Positions 15,907 through 25,043 of a DNA stretch of 64,000 nucleotides are shown here, in pieces (position 1 is the first letter of the stretch; each line of letters starts with the position of its first letter). A model generated the notes under the pieces. The model was not told the DNA's origin. It searched no databases and worked only from the letters and a program-made list of their open reading frames with translations. Position numbers and translations under genes: made by a program. Origin of the DNA: CALCKU01 sp964534845 (GTDB lineage Bacteria > Pseudomonadota > Alphaproteobacteria > Caulobacterales > Maricaulaceae); assembly GCA_964534845.1 (NCBI GenBank), contig CAZHPV010000002.1:43883-107882 (forward strand), given 5' to 3'.

Positions 15907-16692
15907 ATGAAATTAACATCAGATATGAGTGCTGTTGTAACAGGCGGAGCCTCGGGCTTAGGTGAGGCAACGGCGCGTATGCTGGCGCAAAACGGCGTCA
16001 AAGTAGGTATATTCGATATGAATGAGGCGCGCGGCAAAGACGTCGCCGCAGAGATTGGCGGTGTTTTTGCCAAGGTCAATGTGGCTGATAATGACAGTGT
16101 GGACGCCGGGTTTTCAACTGTACGGGCTGTTAATGGTCAGGAACGGATAATGGTCAATTGTGCAGGCATTGGCGGGGGCATTAAAACCGTTGCGCGCAAG
16201 CGGGATACAGGTGAGATCGTCCCGCATGATGTCGAAGCCTATATCCGCATTATCAATATTAATCTGATTGGCTCGTTTCTTTGCGCTTCAAAATCGGCCG
16301 CCGGTATGATGGCCATTGACCCGGTAGAGCCTGACGGAGAACGCGGCGTTATTATAAACACAGCCTCAGTTGCGGCCCAAGACGGCCAAATTGGTCAAGT
16401 GGCCTATTCCTCCTCAAAGGGCGGTATATTGGCTATGGCATTGCCAATGGCACGGGATTTGGGACGCGAGGGTATTCGCGTAAATACGATCCTGCCCGGG
16501 TTTTACGAAACACCGATTTACAAGCAGATGAAGCCAGAGGTTAAAGACGGCTTGCGGGCCCATGTTCAATTTCCAGCCAGATTTGGCCATCCGAGCGAAT
16601 ATGCAGATGTTGTAAAATTCATGTGCGAGCATAGCTATATTAATGCCGAATATATCCGCACAGATGCGGGTGCGCGCATGCCTCCGCGTTAA
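15907..16692 (+). CDS. Short-chain dehydrogenase, 3-hydroxyacyl-CoA dehydrogenase type 2-like
   Basis: A 261-residue classical SDR. The nucleotide-binding TGGASGLGEATA is near residue 12, DMNE near 37 favours NAD(H), NCAGIGGG near 81, and the catalytic Ser and YxxxK lie in NTASVAAQDGQIGQ and AYSSSK near residue 160. The central VAAQDGQIGQVAYSSSKGGI and the ending RTDAGARMPPR resemble 3-hydroxyacyl-CoA dehydrogenase type 2, which acts on branched or short acyl-CoA in beta-oxidation. AGGAG lies six bases before the ATG. It is divergent from tetR, and its 3' end overlaps the convergent MATE gene by 4 bp. The exact substrate is inference. Confidence 0.85.
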   Translation: MKLTSDMSAVVTGGASGLGEATARMLAQNGVKVGIFDMNEARGKDVAAEIGGVFAKVNVADNDSVDAGFSTVRAVNGQERIMVNCAGIGGGIKTVARKRDTGEIVPHDVEAYIRIININLIGSFLCASKSAAGMMAIDPVEPDGERGVIINTASVAAQDGQIGQVAYSSSKGGILAMALPMARDLGREGIRVNTILPGFYETPIYKQMKPEVKDGLRAHVQFPARFGHPSEYADVVKFMCEHSYINAEYIRTDAGARMPPR

Positions 16693-18113
16693 TCAGCACC
16701 GCCCGCTTGGCGTATATCTTCTGCGGGAGCGGACCGGAGTAAATAATAGAGCCTTGAACCTAAAAACAGGGCGGCACTTATCAATCCGATAAGCATGCCG
16801 TACCAGACCCCGTTCACACCGAGCGGGGTTTTTAACGCTGTAAAAAGCGCAAAGGGAAACCCGATCACCCAATAGCTTATGGCGGTTAATACCATGGGCC
16901 AGCGAACATCTTTTAGTCCGCGTAGGAGTTGATTAGCCCCGACCTGATAAGCATCAAAAACCATAAAAGCCGCTACGAGGGGCAAGAAAAGAATAACCAA
17001 ACGCGTGACCTCGCGGGTGTCCGTATCTTCGGCTTTAAGATAGAGGTGAGTAATTTCAGGGCCAAATATTAGTACTATCAGGGCAATAAACGCCATTGCG
17101 CAAACACTGGCGATAAGGGTTGTCGAGGCCGCGCGTTTTTGCGCCTGATAATTTTGCGCGCCCGTTGCAAGTCCCATGCGTATGGCACCGGCCATGGACA
17201 AGCCCATGGGGATCATAAAGGCCAGAGAGGCGACATTTAGCGCTATCTGATAGGCGGCGAGTTGCAGCACACCAATGACCCCCACCACTAAGGCGCAGGC
17301 ATTAAATAACATGCCCTCAAAAAAAGACGTCAGGCTAATCGGCCAGCCCAGCTTAATGACTTCGCGAAACCGATCCCAGTCTGCTTTCCAGAACCGTTCA
17401 AATAGACGAAATTTCCGCGCTTCCTCTTGTCGGACGATATAGACCATAAACATGAGGAAACACAGAATATAGGATAGGGTAGACGCCAGCCCGGCCCCGA
17501 CAAGCTCCCATCTGGGGAACCCAAACTTCCCGTAAATGAATAGATAATTCAGGGCGGCATTTAAGGCTGTGGTAAGGACGGCAATCACAAAGGGCACGCG
17601 GGTCTTGCCGATCGCCGCCAGAAAATTACGCAAGCCAATGACGCCCAAGGCGAAGGGCCAACCAAAAGCGAGCATTAAGACATAACGGGCTGCTTTTTCA
17701 GATAGGACGGGATCTTGACCGAGTGCGCGCATAACAGGTGCAGTAAATAAAAGCAGTAAAATTACAAAGGGTGCGATCGCAAAAACAGCCCATAAGGCCA
17801 TACGCACAGAGCGGCGAGCATCTTTACGATCAGATATATCCGCGCCCAGCGCCTGTGAAACAAGCGGGGAGATGGCCACAACAGGGCCAAGTCCCAACAT
17901 CCATAGGGCGAAATAAACGACAGTACCAAGCGTTGCCGCTGCAAGGTCTTCAGGGCCTAGCTTGCCGATCATTAAAACATCGATTGTATGGATAAAGAAA
18001 TGGACAAATTGGGTTGCTGCCATGGGGATACCCAATGCGAGCAAGGCGCGCATTTCCCCTGACCATGTCGATGGCATGGTAATCTTATTTGACGTTTTCG
18101 CCGCTCTTTCCAT
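16689..18113 (-). CDS. MATE family efflux transporter
   Basis: A 474-residue inner-membrane protein with 12 hydrophobic segments forming two MatE repeats (about 25-185 and 255-410). The opening LALGIPMAATQFVHFFIHTI, the loop MIGKLGPEDLAAATLGTVVY and the second-repeat GWPISLTSFFEGMLF are typical of NorM-like MATE proteins, which export cationic drugs or metabolites by Na+ or H+ antiport. The substrate is unknown. It overlaps the 3' end of the SDR gene by 4 bp on the opposite strand and lies downstream of acnA on the same strand, beyond that gene's terminator. Confidence 0.9.
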   Translation of the reverse strand: MERAAKTSNKITMPSTWSGEMRALLALGIPMAATQFVHFFIHTIDVLMIGKLGPEDLAAATLGTVVYFALWMLGLGPVVAISPLVSQALGADISDRKDARRSVRMALWAVFAIAPFVILLLLFTAPVMRALGQDPVLSEKAARYVLMLAFGWPFALGVIGLRNFLAAIGKTRVPFVIAVLTTALNAALNYLFIYGKFGFPRWELVGAGLASTLSYILCFLMFMVYIVRQEEARKFRLFERFWKADWDRFREVIKLGWPISLTSFFEGMLFNACALVVGVIGVLQLAAYQIALNVASLAFMIPMGLSMAGAIRMGLATGAQNYQAQKRAASTTLIASVCAMAFIALIVLIFGPEITHLYLKAEDTDTREVTRLVILFLPLVAAFMVFDAYQVGANQLLRGLKDVRWPMVLTAISYWVIGFPFALFTALKTPLGVNGVWYGMLIGLISAALFLGSRLYYLLRSAPAEDIRQAGGAD

Positions 18114-18168
18114 CCGCGCGTCCTAACCGCTCTCGCGCAAAAATCAAATCTATAAAAATATTATCCGC

Positions 18169-18194
18169 AAAATAAAACCCCGCTAAAAGCGGGG
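18169..18194 (-). terminator. Intrinsic terminator of acnA
   Basis: CCCCGC (18178-18183) pairs with GCGGGG (18189-18194) across a 5-base loop. On the minus strand the stem is followed by TTTTATTTT (18177-18169). It lies about 35 bp after the acnA stop codon. Confidence 0.82.
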
Positions 18195-18228
18195 CTTTGT
18201 TTAGATTAATGCGTTAAACGGCGTTCCG

Positions 18229-20919
18229 TTACTCTGCGGCTTGAGCCTCTTTGGCAAGATTACGCAGAACATAGTGGAGTATGCCTTCGTTTTTATAATA
18301 TTCATGCTCATTATCCGTATCAATACGGACTTTAACGGTCACGGTTTTGGTTTTTCCGTCTGGGAAGGTGATATTGACGTCCAGCGTACCGCGCGGCTTA
18401 AGATCATCAATTCCGGAAATCGAAACGGTTTCGGACCCTTTCATCCCCAGAGATGTCCAGCTATCTCCCTTTTGGAACTCAAGTGGAAGAACACCCATGC
18501 CGATGAGGTTTGAGCGGTGAATACGCTCAAAACTTTGTGCGATGACGGCTTTGACGCCCAAGAGTATAGTGCCCTTCGCTGCCCAGTCACGCGATGAGCC
18601 ATTCCCGTAAAGACCACCGGCAAAGACCACAAGATCGGTCCCCGCAGCCTTATATTTTTCGGCGGCTTCAAATATCGACATGACTTCCCCGCTAGGTATG
18701 TGCTTGGTCACGCCGCCTTCTGTACCCGGTGCCATCTGGTTCTTAATGCGGATATTGGCAAATGTACCGCGCATCATAACCTCGTGATTGCCGCGACGCG
18801 ATCCAAAGGAGTTAAACTCTGCTTTGGGTACTTGGCGGGCGGAGAGATAATCCCCGGCTGGCCCGTCATGCTTAATGGCGCCCGCGGGGCTAATATGGTC
18901 TGTCGTGATACTATCGCCCAAAAGCGCGAGAATATTGGCATCCTTAATATCTTCAACGGGCTTGGGAGTTGTTGTCATACCCTCAAAATAGGGCGGGTTG
19001 CGCACATAGGTCGACCCGGGGGCCCAGTTATAGGTCTTACCGCCTGTTACCTTGATCTTCTGCCATTGCTTGTCGCCTTTGAAAACATCGGCATAGCGCT
19101 CGGTAAACATTTTGCGTGTTATCACTTTGCGTACGACATCCGCAATCTCTTTGGATGTTGGCCAGATATCTTTAAGGAAAACAGGATTACCCGCTCTATC
19201 AACGCCCAGAGGGTCCGCGTCAAAATCATGATGCAAGGACCCTGCGAGGGCATAGGCTACGACAAGAGGTGGTGAGGCTAGGAAATTGGCTTTGATATCC
19301 GGTCCGATACGACCTTCGAAATTCCGGTTGCCGGAAAGCACTGAACAGGAAACCAGATCGCCCGCATTGATGGCGTCTGAAATTTCTTGCGCAAGAGGGC
19401 CTGAGTTCCCGATACAGGTCGTACAGCCATATCCCACAACATCAAACCCAAGCTGATTAAGCTCAGTTTGTAATTTGGATTTTTCGAGATATTCGCCGAC
19501 AACTTGCGAACCCGGTGCCAGAGATGTCTTAACCCAGGGCTTAACTGTCAAACCCAGTTCATTGGCTTTCTGGGCAACAAGGCCTGCCGCCATCATCACA
19601 GACGGGTTGGATGTATTTGTACAGGAGGTAATCGCTGCAATCACGACATCGCCGTGATCAATCGAGAAACCGCGCCCTTTGACCTCTACGGCGCTATCGC
19701 CTGTAGGTTTCTTGCTAAAGTCTTTGCCTAATATTTTAGCAAATGTCCGATTAGCGCCTACCAGATCAAAACGGTCTTGCGGGCGTTTCGGGCCTGAAAT
19801 AGCAGGTCTTACAGCCCCCATATCCAGAGAGATTGTGCTGGTAAATTCGGGAATAGACTTGTCCCGCCATAAGCCTTGGGCTTTGGCATAGCTTTCTACC
19901 AATTCAATCCGTTGTTTGTCGCGCCCCGTGGCTTCGAGATAGCGTAATGTATCTTCATCAACCGGGAAGAAACCACAGGTCGCCCCGTATTCCGGTGCCA
20001 TATTCGCCAGCGTTGCCTGATCTTCCAAAGATAGCGAATCCAGACCCGGGCCGTAAAATTCAACAAATTTACCGACAACGCCTTTTTCGCGAAGCATTTG
20101 TACAACCCGCAGGACCAGATCGGTCGCCGTCGCGCCTTCTGGCATTTTGCCTGTAAGTTCAAATCCGACAACTTCAGGGATGAGCATGGATATGGGTTGG
20201 CCTAACATGGCGGCTTCGGCTTCGATACCGCCTACGCCCCACCCCAAAACGGACAGGCCGTTAATCATGGTTGTGTGACTATCGGTACCGACAAGCGTGT
20301 CCGGGAAAGCATAAGTCTTGCCAGCCTCAGACTTCGTCCAGACCGTTTGCGCTAGATTTTCCAGATTGACTTGATGGCAAATTCCGGTTCCCGGAGGGAC
20401 GACGGAGAAATTGTCAAAGGCGCTTTGTCCCCATTTCAAAAAGTCATAGCGCTCGCCATTGCGTTCATATTCACGTTCGACATTTTTCTTAAAGGCGGTT
20501 TTCGTGCCGTAATAATCCACCATGACAGAATGGTCGATCACAAGGTGAACCGGATTAAGCGGATTGATAGCGTCGGCCTTTCCACCCAGATTGACCATGG
20601 CGTCGCGCATGGCGGCTAAATCCACAACGGCTGGAACACCGGTGAAATCCTGCATCAGAACACGGGCTGGACGATAGGCAATTTCATGGGTTGAGGTTTT
20701 TGTTTTCAGCCAGCCTGCAATCGCCTCAATGTCAGCTTTTGTGACCGTATTTCCGTCTTCATGACGCAAAAGGTTTTCAAGCAAAACCTTTAAAGAGCGT
20801 GGGAGTTTGCTTATGCCGCTAAGGCCATTTTTCTCGGCTTCTTTGAGGTCATAATAAGTATAGGTTCCGCCGCGAACCTTTAGTTCACGTTCGCATTTAA
20901 AACTGTCGAGTGATGCCAT
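18229..20919 (-). CDS. acnA: Aconitate hydratase A
   Basis: An 896-residue cytosolic [4Fe-4S] enzyme that interconverts citrate and isocitrate in the TCA and glyoxylate cycles. The cluster cysteines are visible in AAITSCTNTSNPSVM and in GYGCTTCIGNSGPL. VGTDSHTTMINGLSVLGWGV and GLYGNGSSRDWAAKG are further signatures of the IRP/AcnA class. The C-terminal swivel domain is present and the length is normal. The frame extends upstream to 20979, but the ATG at 20919 (MASLDSFK) is chosen because CAGGAA lies seven to twelve bases before it and homologues begin there. It is a single-gene unit with its own terminator and supplies isocitrate to AceA encoded at about 59 kb. Confidence 0.97.
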   Translation of the reverse strand: MASLDSFKCERELKVRGGTYTYYDLKEAEKNGLSGISKLPRSLKVLLENLLRHEDGNTVTKADIEAIAGWLKTKTSTHEIAYRPARVLMQDFTGVPAVVDLAAMRDAMVNLGGKADAINPLNPVHLVIDHSVMVDYYGTKTAFKKNVEREYERNGERYDFLKWGQSAFDNFSVVPPGTGICHQVNLENLAQTVWTKSEAGKTYAFPDTLVGTDSHTTMINGLSVLGWGVGGIEAEAAMLGQPISMLIPEVVGFELTGKMPEGATATDLVLRVVQMLREKGVVGKFVEFYGPGLDSLSLEDQATLANMAPEYGATCGFFPVDEDTLRYLEATGRDKQRIELVESYAKAQGLWRDKSIPEFTSTISLDMGAVRPAISGPKRPQDRFDLVGANRTFAKILGKDFSKKPTGDSAVEVKGRGFSIDHGDVVIAAITSCTNTSNPSVMMAAGLVAQKANELGLTVKPWVKTSLAPGSQVVGEYLEKSKLQTELNQLGFDVVGYGCTTCIGNSGPLAQEISDAINAGDLVSCSVLSGNRNFEGRIGPDIKANFLASPPLVVAYALAGSLHHDFDADPLGVDRAGNPVFLKDIWPTSKEIADVVRKVITRKMFTERYADVFKGDKQWQKIKVTGGKTYNWAPGSTYVRNPPYFEGMTTTPKPVEDIKDANILALLGDSITTDHISPAGAIKHDGPAGDYLSARQVPKAEFNSFGSRRGNHEVMMRGTFANIRIKNQMAPGTEGGVTKHIPSGEVMSIFEAAEKYKAAGTDLVVFAGGLYGNGSSRDWAAKGTILLGVKAVIAQSFERIHRSNLIGMGVLPLEFQKGDSWTSLGMKGSETVSISGIDDLKPRGTLDVNITFPDGKTKTVTVKVRIDTDNEHEYYKNEGILHYVLRNLAKEAQAAE

Positions 20920-21135
20920 GAAAATATTCCTGTTTTTAAAAACCCCGAGAGGACTTATGTGTAGAAATCCAGAAATCATTATAGCATTGCATTGACAGGG
21001 TTCAATTCTTAAACCTCTTTAGAATGCGTAAAAAACCCCTGCTTAAGCCTGATTGTCATCAAAAGTTGGTGATTTTGCTTCTTTTTAAGTCATTCTTGTC
21101 GCTTCGGGCCTTAAGGCAACGAAGCCAGTTATAAT

Positions 21136-21762
21136 TTAGTCCGGCTGAGATGGATTTACCTGTCCCCTGACGTTTCCGTGTTTTAAAATAAAAGGCAGTT
21201 GGCTGAGGGTGAATAAAATTGTGAGGGGGAAAAAACCGAAAAGTTTGAAATTTGCCCAGAAAGCCTCTCCGAAATTTCGCCAGACAATTTCATTAATCGC
21301 GGCAGAGGCAAAGAAGAAGGCGCCCCAACGAAAAGCCAGCTGGTTCCAGATTTTTTCTGGTAAATCAAAGGCATTATTAAGCATGAGCTTGATGACGTTT
21401 TTTTTAACAAAAACACCGCCAATCGCCACAAGGCCAAATATAATATTGACGACTGTGGGTTTCATATAGAAAAATCTCGGATCTTTGAAAATCAAAGACA
21501 AGCCAACCGTTAAAATGATAATGCCGGTCGTTGCCATTAACATGCCTGAAAATTTACCGTGCCTGAGGCGCGAATAGATCAACGCCATGATGGCACAAAC
21601 GGTAAAGACAATAGCGGCGATATAGATGGCGCCGTCCGGATCAGACCGCCTGAGATAATTATAGAGTATGACAAAAATAAGCACAGGGCCAAAATCGACC
21701 ATGAAATTAGAGTCAGGTTTTTTCTGACCGGGAAGCGGGGTTTGATCGTTCATAACTGCCAT
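21136..21762 (-). CDS. yciB: Inner membrane-spanning protein YciB (septation protein A family, IspZ)
   Basis: A 208-residue protein with six hydrophobic segments. NFMVDFGPVLIFVILYNYL, FKDPRFFYMKPTVVNIIFG, NAFDLPEKIWNQLAFRWG and NEIVWRNF are conserved in YciB/IspZ. The family is implicated in cell envelope synthesis and septation through interaction with elongasome and divisome proteins. It is the last gene after dapF, mtaB and ftsY, an order common in alphaproteobacteria. The start at 21762 is kept because a GGGG stretch precedes it; another ATG lies three codons in. The 216 bp between it and acnA hold no recognisable gene. Confidence 0.92.
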   Translation of the reverse strand: MAVMNDQTPLPGQKKPDSNFMVDFGPVLIFVILYNYLRRSDPDGAIYIAAIVFTVCAIMALIYSRLRHGKFSGMLMATTGIIILTVGLSLIFKDPRFFYMKPTVVNIIFGLVAIGGVFVKKNVIKLMLNNAFDLPEKIWNQLAFRWGAFFFASAAINEIVWRNFGEAFWANFKLFGFFPLTILFTLSQLPFILKHGNVRGQVNPSQPD

Positions 21763-21857
21763 TTGCCCCAGCTTGCTATCAAAGGCAAGGTATATGGCCA
21801 GAAGAGCCGTCTCTTTTTGCCGAGACTGTGACGTGAAGCCTTTGGCGTGGGTGCGGC

Positions 21858-23618
21858 CTAAACCTCCGCCTTGCCTCCTTTAGATGCTTCGCCTTCATTA
21901 AGCGCGTCAGCTACGCCCGATAAAGCTGCGGCAAAGACGGGCGCTGAAAAATTCTCCAGATCTTCTATACGTTCACCAATGCCAATGGCGTGTATCGGTA
22001 ATTGATATTTATCGGAGAGGGCGACAAGAACACCGCCCTTGGCCGTCCCGTCAAGCTTGGTCATGACCAGACCGGTTATGCCAGCCGTTTCTTTGAAAGC
22101 CTCTGTCTGGGAGAGGGCGTTTTGACCGACTGTGGCATCCAGAACCAATATTGAATGATGCGGAGCGCTGGCGTCTTGTTTTTTGATTACGCGCAGGATT
22201 TTCGCCAGTTCATCCATAAGTTCGGTACGATTTTGTAGGCGCCCGGCGGTATCAATCATTAAAATATCCGCCTGCGTTTCTTTGGCCTGTTCGATTGCAT
22301 CATAGACCAAACCGGCTGCATCAGCACCTAATTGTCCTGAAACAATCTCGGCATTTGCGCGCTCGCTCCAAATGGTCAATTGCTCGACGGCTGCGGCCCG
22401 GAACGTATCGCCGGCGGCGATGAGGACTTTCTTTCCTTGGTCATGATAGCGCTTGGCGAGCTTGCCAAGTGTTGTGGTTTTGCCCGAGCCGTTAACACCA
22501 ACAAATAACATGATTTCCGGTTTCGCCCCTGTTAGGACGAGGGGCTTTTCGAGCGGGGTTAAAATATCGGATATCACATCGGCCAGTGCGATTTTGACCT
22601 CCATATCCGTGACCTGTTTGTCAAATTTGTCTTTGGCTAATAGCTGGGTGACTTTCAAGGCCGGGCCTACGCCCAGATCAGCCGATATAAGAATATCTTG
22701 CAGCTCTTCTATCGCCTCGTCGTCAAGCTTGCGTTTGGTAAAGACGGCTGAGACCTGTTCTGACATACGCGAGGTAGATTTTCGCAAACCTGAGGAAATC
22801 CGCTCCAGAAAGCCGCCCTCACGCTCTTGTCTGGCTCTGGCTTCGGCCTCTTGCTGAGCCTTGAGCTGCGCCGCAATGCGTACATCTTCAGCCTCTTTGG
22901 CGGCGCGCAAGCGTTCAGCTTCTGCGGCTTCTTGGGCGGCCTGTTCGGCTGCGGTCTTCTTCGCCGCTTCCAATTCGGCCTCTCTGGCAGCGCGGGCGGC
23001 CTCGTCCTTTTCGCGCTTTTCGTCTTCGAGTCTTTTCTGTTCAGCCGCCTCTTCGGCGGCGCGGTCCTTGGCCTCTGCCTCTTGGCGGGCCTTAAGTTCT
23101 GCGGCTTCAGCCGCGCTTTTGGCTTTGGCGTCTTTGAGCGCGCGGGCTTCTTCCGCTTTGCGTTTAGCCTCTAGGGCGGCTTTTTCTTTCGCCAGACGCG
23201 CCGCCTCGACTTTTGCGGCTTCTGCTTCGGTTTTTAAGCGTTCTTCTTCTGCCTTTTTAAAAGCCGCTTCTTCCTCGGCAATACGTTTGGCTTCAAGCTC
23301 TTTAGCCCGTTTTTCTGCCGCGAGTTTTTTTGCAGCTTCAACATCCTTGCGCGCTTGTTCTTCGGCTTTCGCTCTTTCTTCGGCTTCAATACTGGCCGCT
23401 TCGTCGTCATCCAAAATAACGCCAGTGGCCGCCGCGTCCTGTTCGCGTGCGGATTTAAGTGCAGCGGCATTAATAGCCGCCATGCGCGCCGCCATTTGCT
23501 CATCCACAAGCTTTTGTTTGGCGGCGCGTTCTGCCGCTTCTTCCGCCTGTTTATCGGCCTTGGATTTAAACCCGAGCTTGGAGAGAAAGCCGCGTTTCTT
23601 TTTCTTTTCGTCTGCCAT
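21858..23618 (-). CDS. ftsY: Signal recognition particle receptor FtsY with long charged N-terminal region
   Basis: A 586-residue GTPase that docks the SRP-ribosome complex at the inner membrane. The NG domain occupies about residues 270-575: GVNGSGKTTTLGKLAKRY (G1) near 375, DTFRAAAVEQL (G2), DTAGRLQNRTELM (G3), TKLDGTAKGGV (G4), and a closing AIGIGERIEDLENFSA. The first 250 residues are an Ala/Glu/Lys/Arg-rich, probably coiled-coil region, about as long as the acidic A-domain of E. coli FtsY but more Ala-rich and mixed in charge. It lies 13 bp after mtaB and 95 bp before yciB on the same strand. Identity is certain; the role of the long N-terminus is open. Confidence 0.96.
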   Translation of the reverse strand: MADEKKKKRGFLSKLGFKSKADKQAEEAAERAAKQKLVDEQMAARMAAINAAALKSAREQDAAATGVILDDDEAASIEAEERAKAEEQARKDVEAAKKLAAEKRAKELEAKRIAEEEAAFKKAEEERLKTEAEAAKVEAARLAKEKAALEAKRKAEEARALKDAKAKSAAEAAELKARQEAEAKDRAAEEAAEQKRLEDEKREKDEAARAAREAELEAAKKTAAEQAAQEAAEAERLRAAKEAEDVRIAAQLKAQQEAEARARQEREGGFLERISSGLRKSTSRMSEQVSAVFTKRKLDDEAIEELQDILISADLGVGPALKVTQLLAKDKFDKQVTDMEVKIALADVISDILTPLEKPLVLTGAKPEIMLFVGVNGSGKTTTLGKLAKRYHDQGKKVLIAAGDTFRAAAVEQLTIWSERANAEIVSGQLGADAAGLVYDAIEQAKETQADILMIDTAGRLQNRTELMDELAKILRVIKKQDASAPHHSILVLDATVGQNALSQTEAFKETAGITGLVMTKLDGTAKGGVLVALSDKYQLPIHAIGIGERIEDLENFSAPVFAAALSGVADALNEGEASKGGKAEV

Positions 23619-23631
23619 TACGTCTTAACTC

Positions 23632-25008
23632 TCATGATAATCCCTCAACGATAACGCCCAAGGCGTATTTATCCTCATACCCGGTCAGCTTAACGCGCGC
23701 CAAGCTACCTGCTTTTGGAGGATTGTCCACTTTTACCAAGGTAAAATCGGCCAGACGTCCCAGAGATGGTGCCTCAGAACCCGCCTCTTCAAACAAGGCT
23801 ATATCTATATCACCGATACGGGCCCGAATATGTTGGGCGCGTTGGAGTTCTCCCGCCTCGCGCAAAGCTTTCGCCCGTTCTTTAATTACCGTACCGTCAA
23901 GGGCAGGCATTTTTGCAGCGGGTGTGCCCATGCGAGGTGAAAAGGGAAAGACATGTAACCAGGCTATGCCGATATCGGAAATGATGCGGCGCGAGTTCTC
24001 AAACATCGTATCTGTCTCGGTTGGAAAACCTGCAATCATATCCGCACCAAAGCTTATTTCGGGGCGTGCAGCTTTCAGGCGGGTACATAGATCAATTGCC
24101 TCTTCGCGCGAGTGACGACGTTTCATACGTTTTAAAATCAGATTATCGCCCGCTTGTAGGGATAAATGCAGATAAGGCACCATGCGTGAATTTGTTGTGA
24201 GAACGTCAAAAAGATCCTTATCAATTTCGGCAGGGTCGATAGACGATAGACGTAAGCGGGGCAGGTCTGGAACGAGTTTTAAAACCCGTTTGACTAGGTT
24301 TCCCAAAGGGGGACTGCCGGGTAAGTCACGGCCCCATGAGGAAATATCCACTCCCGTTAGCACAACCTCTTTATAGCCTTGGCGCACAAGGTCTTTTACA
24401 TGGGCGATAACTTCGCCGGCTGGCACGGAGCGGGCCTGACCGCGACCAAAAGGTATAATGCAAAATGTGCAGCGGTGATCGCAACCATTCTGGACCTGCA
24501 AAAAAGCCCGGGTGCGGCTTTGCGTTTTTTCCAAGACACGATTGCCCCCAATAATCAGTTGAGGTGCGGTTTGAGTAACCGACATGATGTCATTGACTTT
24601 AATTTTAGCGCCTTCGAAAAGTGTGTCGGGATCAAATGTCGGCGCAAGCATTTTCTCGTGATTGCCGATAACGCGGCTCACTTCATCCATTTTCGCAAAA
24701 CTGTCCGGGTCGATCTGGGCAGCGCAGCCTGTCACGACAATATGGGCGTCTGGCCGTTCACGCTTGGCTTTACGAATAGTCCGGCGCGTTGTGCGGACGG
24801 CTTCTTGCGTTACCGCGCAGCTATTAACAATAATCGTATCTTTTAAACCTACATCTTTAATATGGCCTTTTATGACCTCACTCTCATAGGCGTTCAGCCG
24901 GCAGCCTAGTGTTATGACATCGCTGTTTTTAGCGCTATCTTTGGACGGGCCTTGAGGGCTGTCTTGCGCCGCTTTGAAAACGGGTTGATTGAGGCTTGGA
25001 GTGTCCAT
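23632..25008 (-). CDS. mtaB: tRNA t6A37 methylthiotransferase MtaB
   Basis: A 458-residue radical-SAM methylthiotransferase that converts t6A37 to ms2t6A37 in tRNAs reading ANN codons. The N-terminal UPF0004 domain has its three cluster cysteines (LGCRLNAYES, VNSCAVT, VTGCAAQ). The radical SAM motif CDHRCTFCIIPFGRGQARS is near residue 175, and a C-terminal TRAM-like domain (residues about 400-455) follows. The CRLN opening is characteristic of MtaB rather than MiaB or RimO. An Asp/Gln/Ser-rich N-terminal stretch of about 27 residues precedes the conserved part, so the true start could be slightly internal. It lies between dapF and ftsY. Confidence 0.93.
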   Translation of the reverse strand: MDTPSLNQPVFKAAQDSPQGPSKDSAKNSDVITLGCRLNAYESEVIKGHIKDVGLKDTIIVNSCAVTQEAVRTTRRTIRKAKRERPDAHIVVTGCAAQIDPDSFAKMDEVSRVIGNHEKMLAPTFDPDTLFEGAKIKVNDIMSVTQTAPQLIIGGNRVLEKTQSRTRAFLQVQNGCDHRCTFCIIPFGRGQARSVPAGEVIAHVKDLVRQGYKEVVLTGVDISSWGRDLPGSPPLGNLVKRVLKLVPDLPRLRLSSIDPAEIDKDLFDVLTTNSRMVPYLHLSLQAGDNLILKRMKRRHSREEAIDLCTRLKAARPEISFGADMIAGFPTETDTMFENSRRIISDIGIAWLHVFPFSPRMGTPAAKMPALDGTVIKERAKALREAGELQRAQHIRARIGDIDIALFEEAGSEAPSLGRLADFTLVKVDNPPKAGSLARVKLTGYEDKYALGVIVEGLS

Positions 25009-25043
25009 CGCGGCTAAATACGGCCTTTCTAAATCCCGCCTTG

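Noticed and set aside
22861..23628. A 255-codon plus-strand ORF rich in Ala and Ser opposite the 5' part of ftsY
   Set aside because: It is the complement of the Ala/Glu/Lys-rich region of ftsY, with low-complexity composition and no ribosome site. The ftsY frame has clear domain support.
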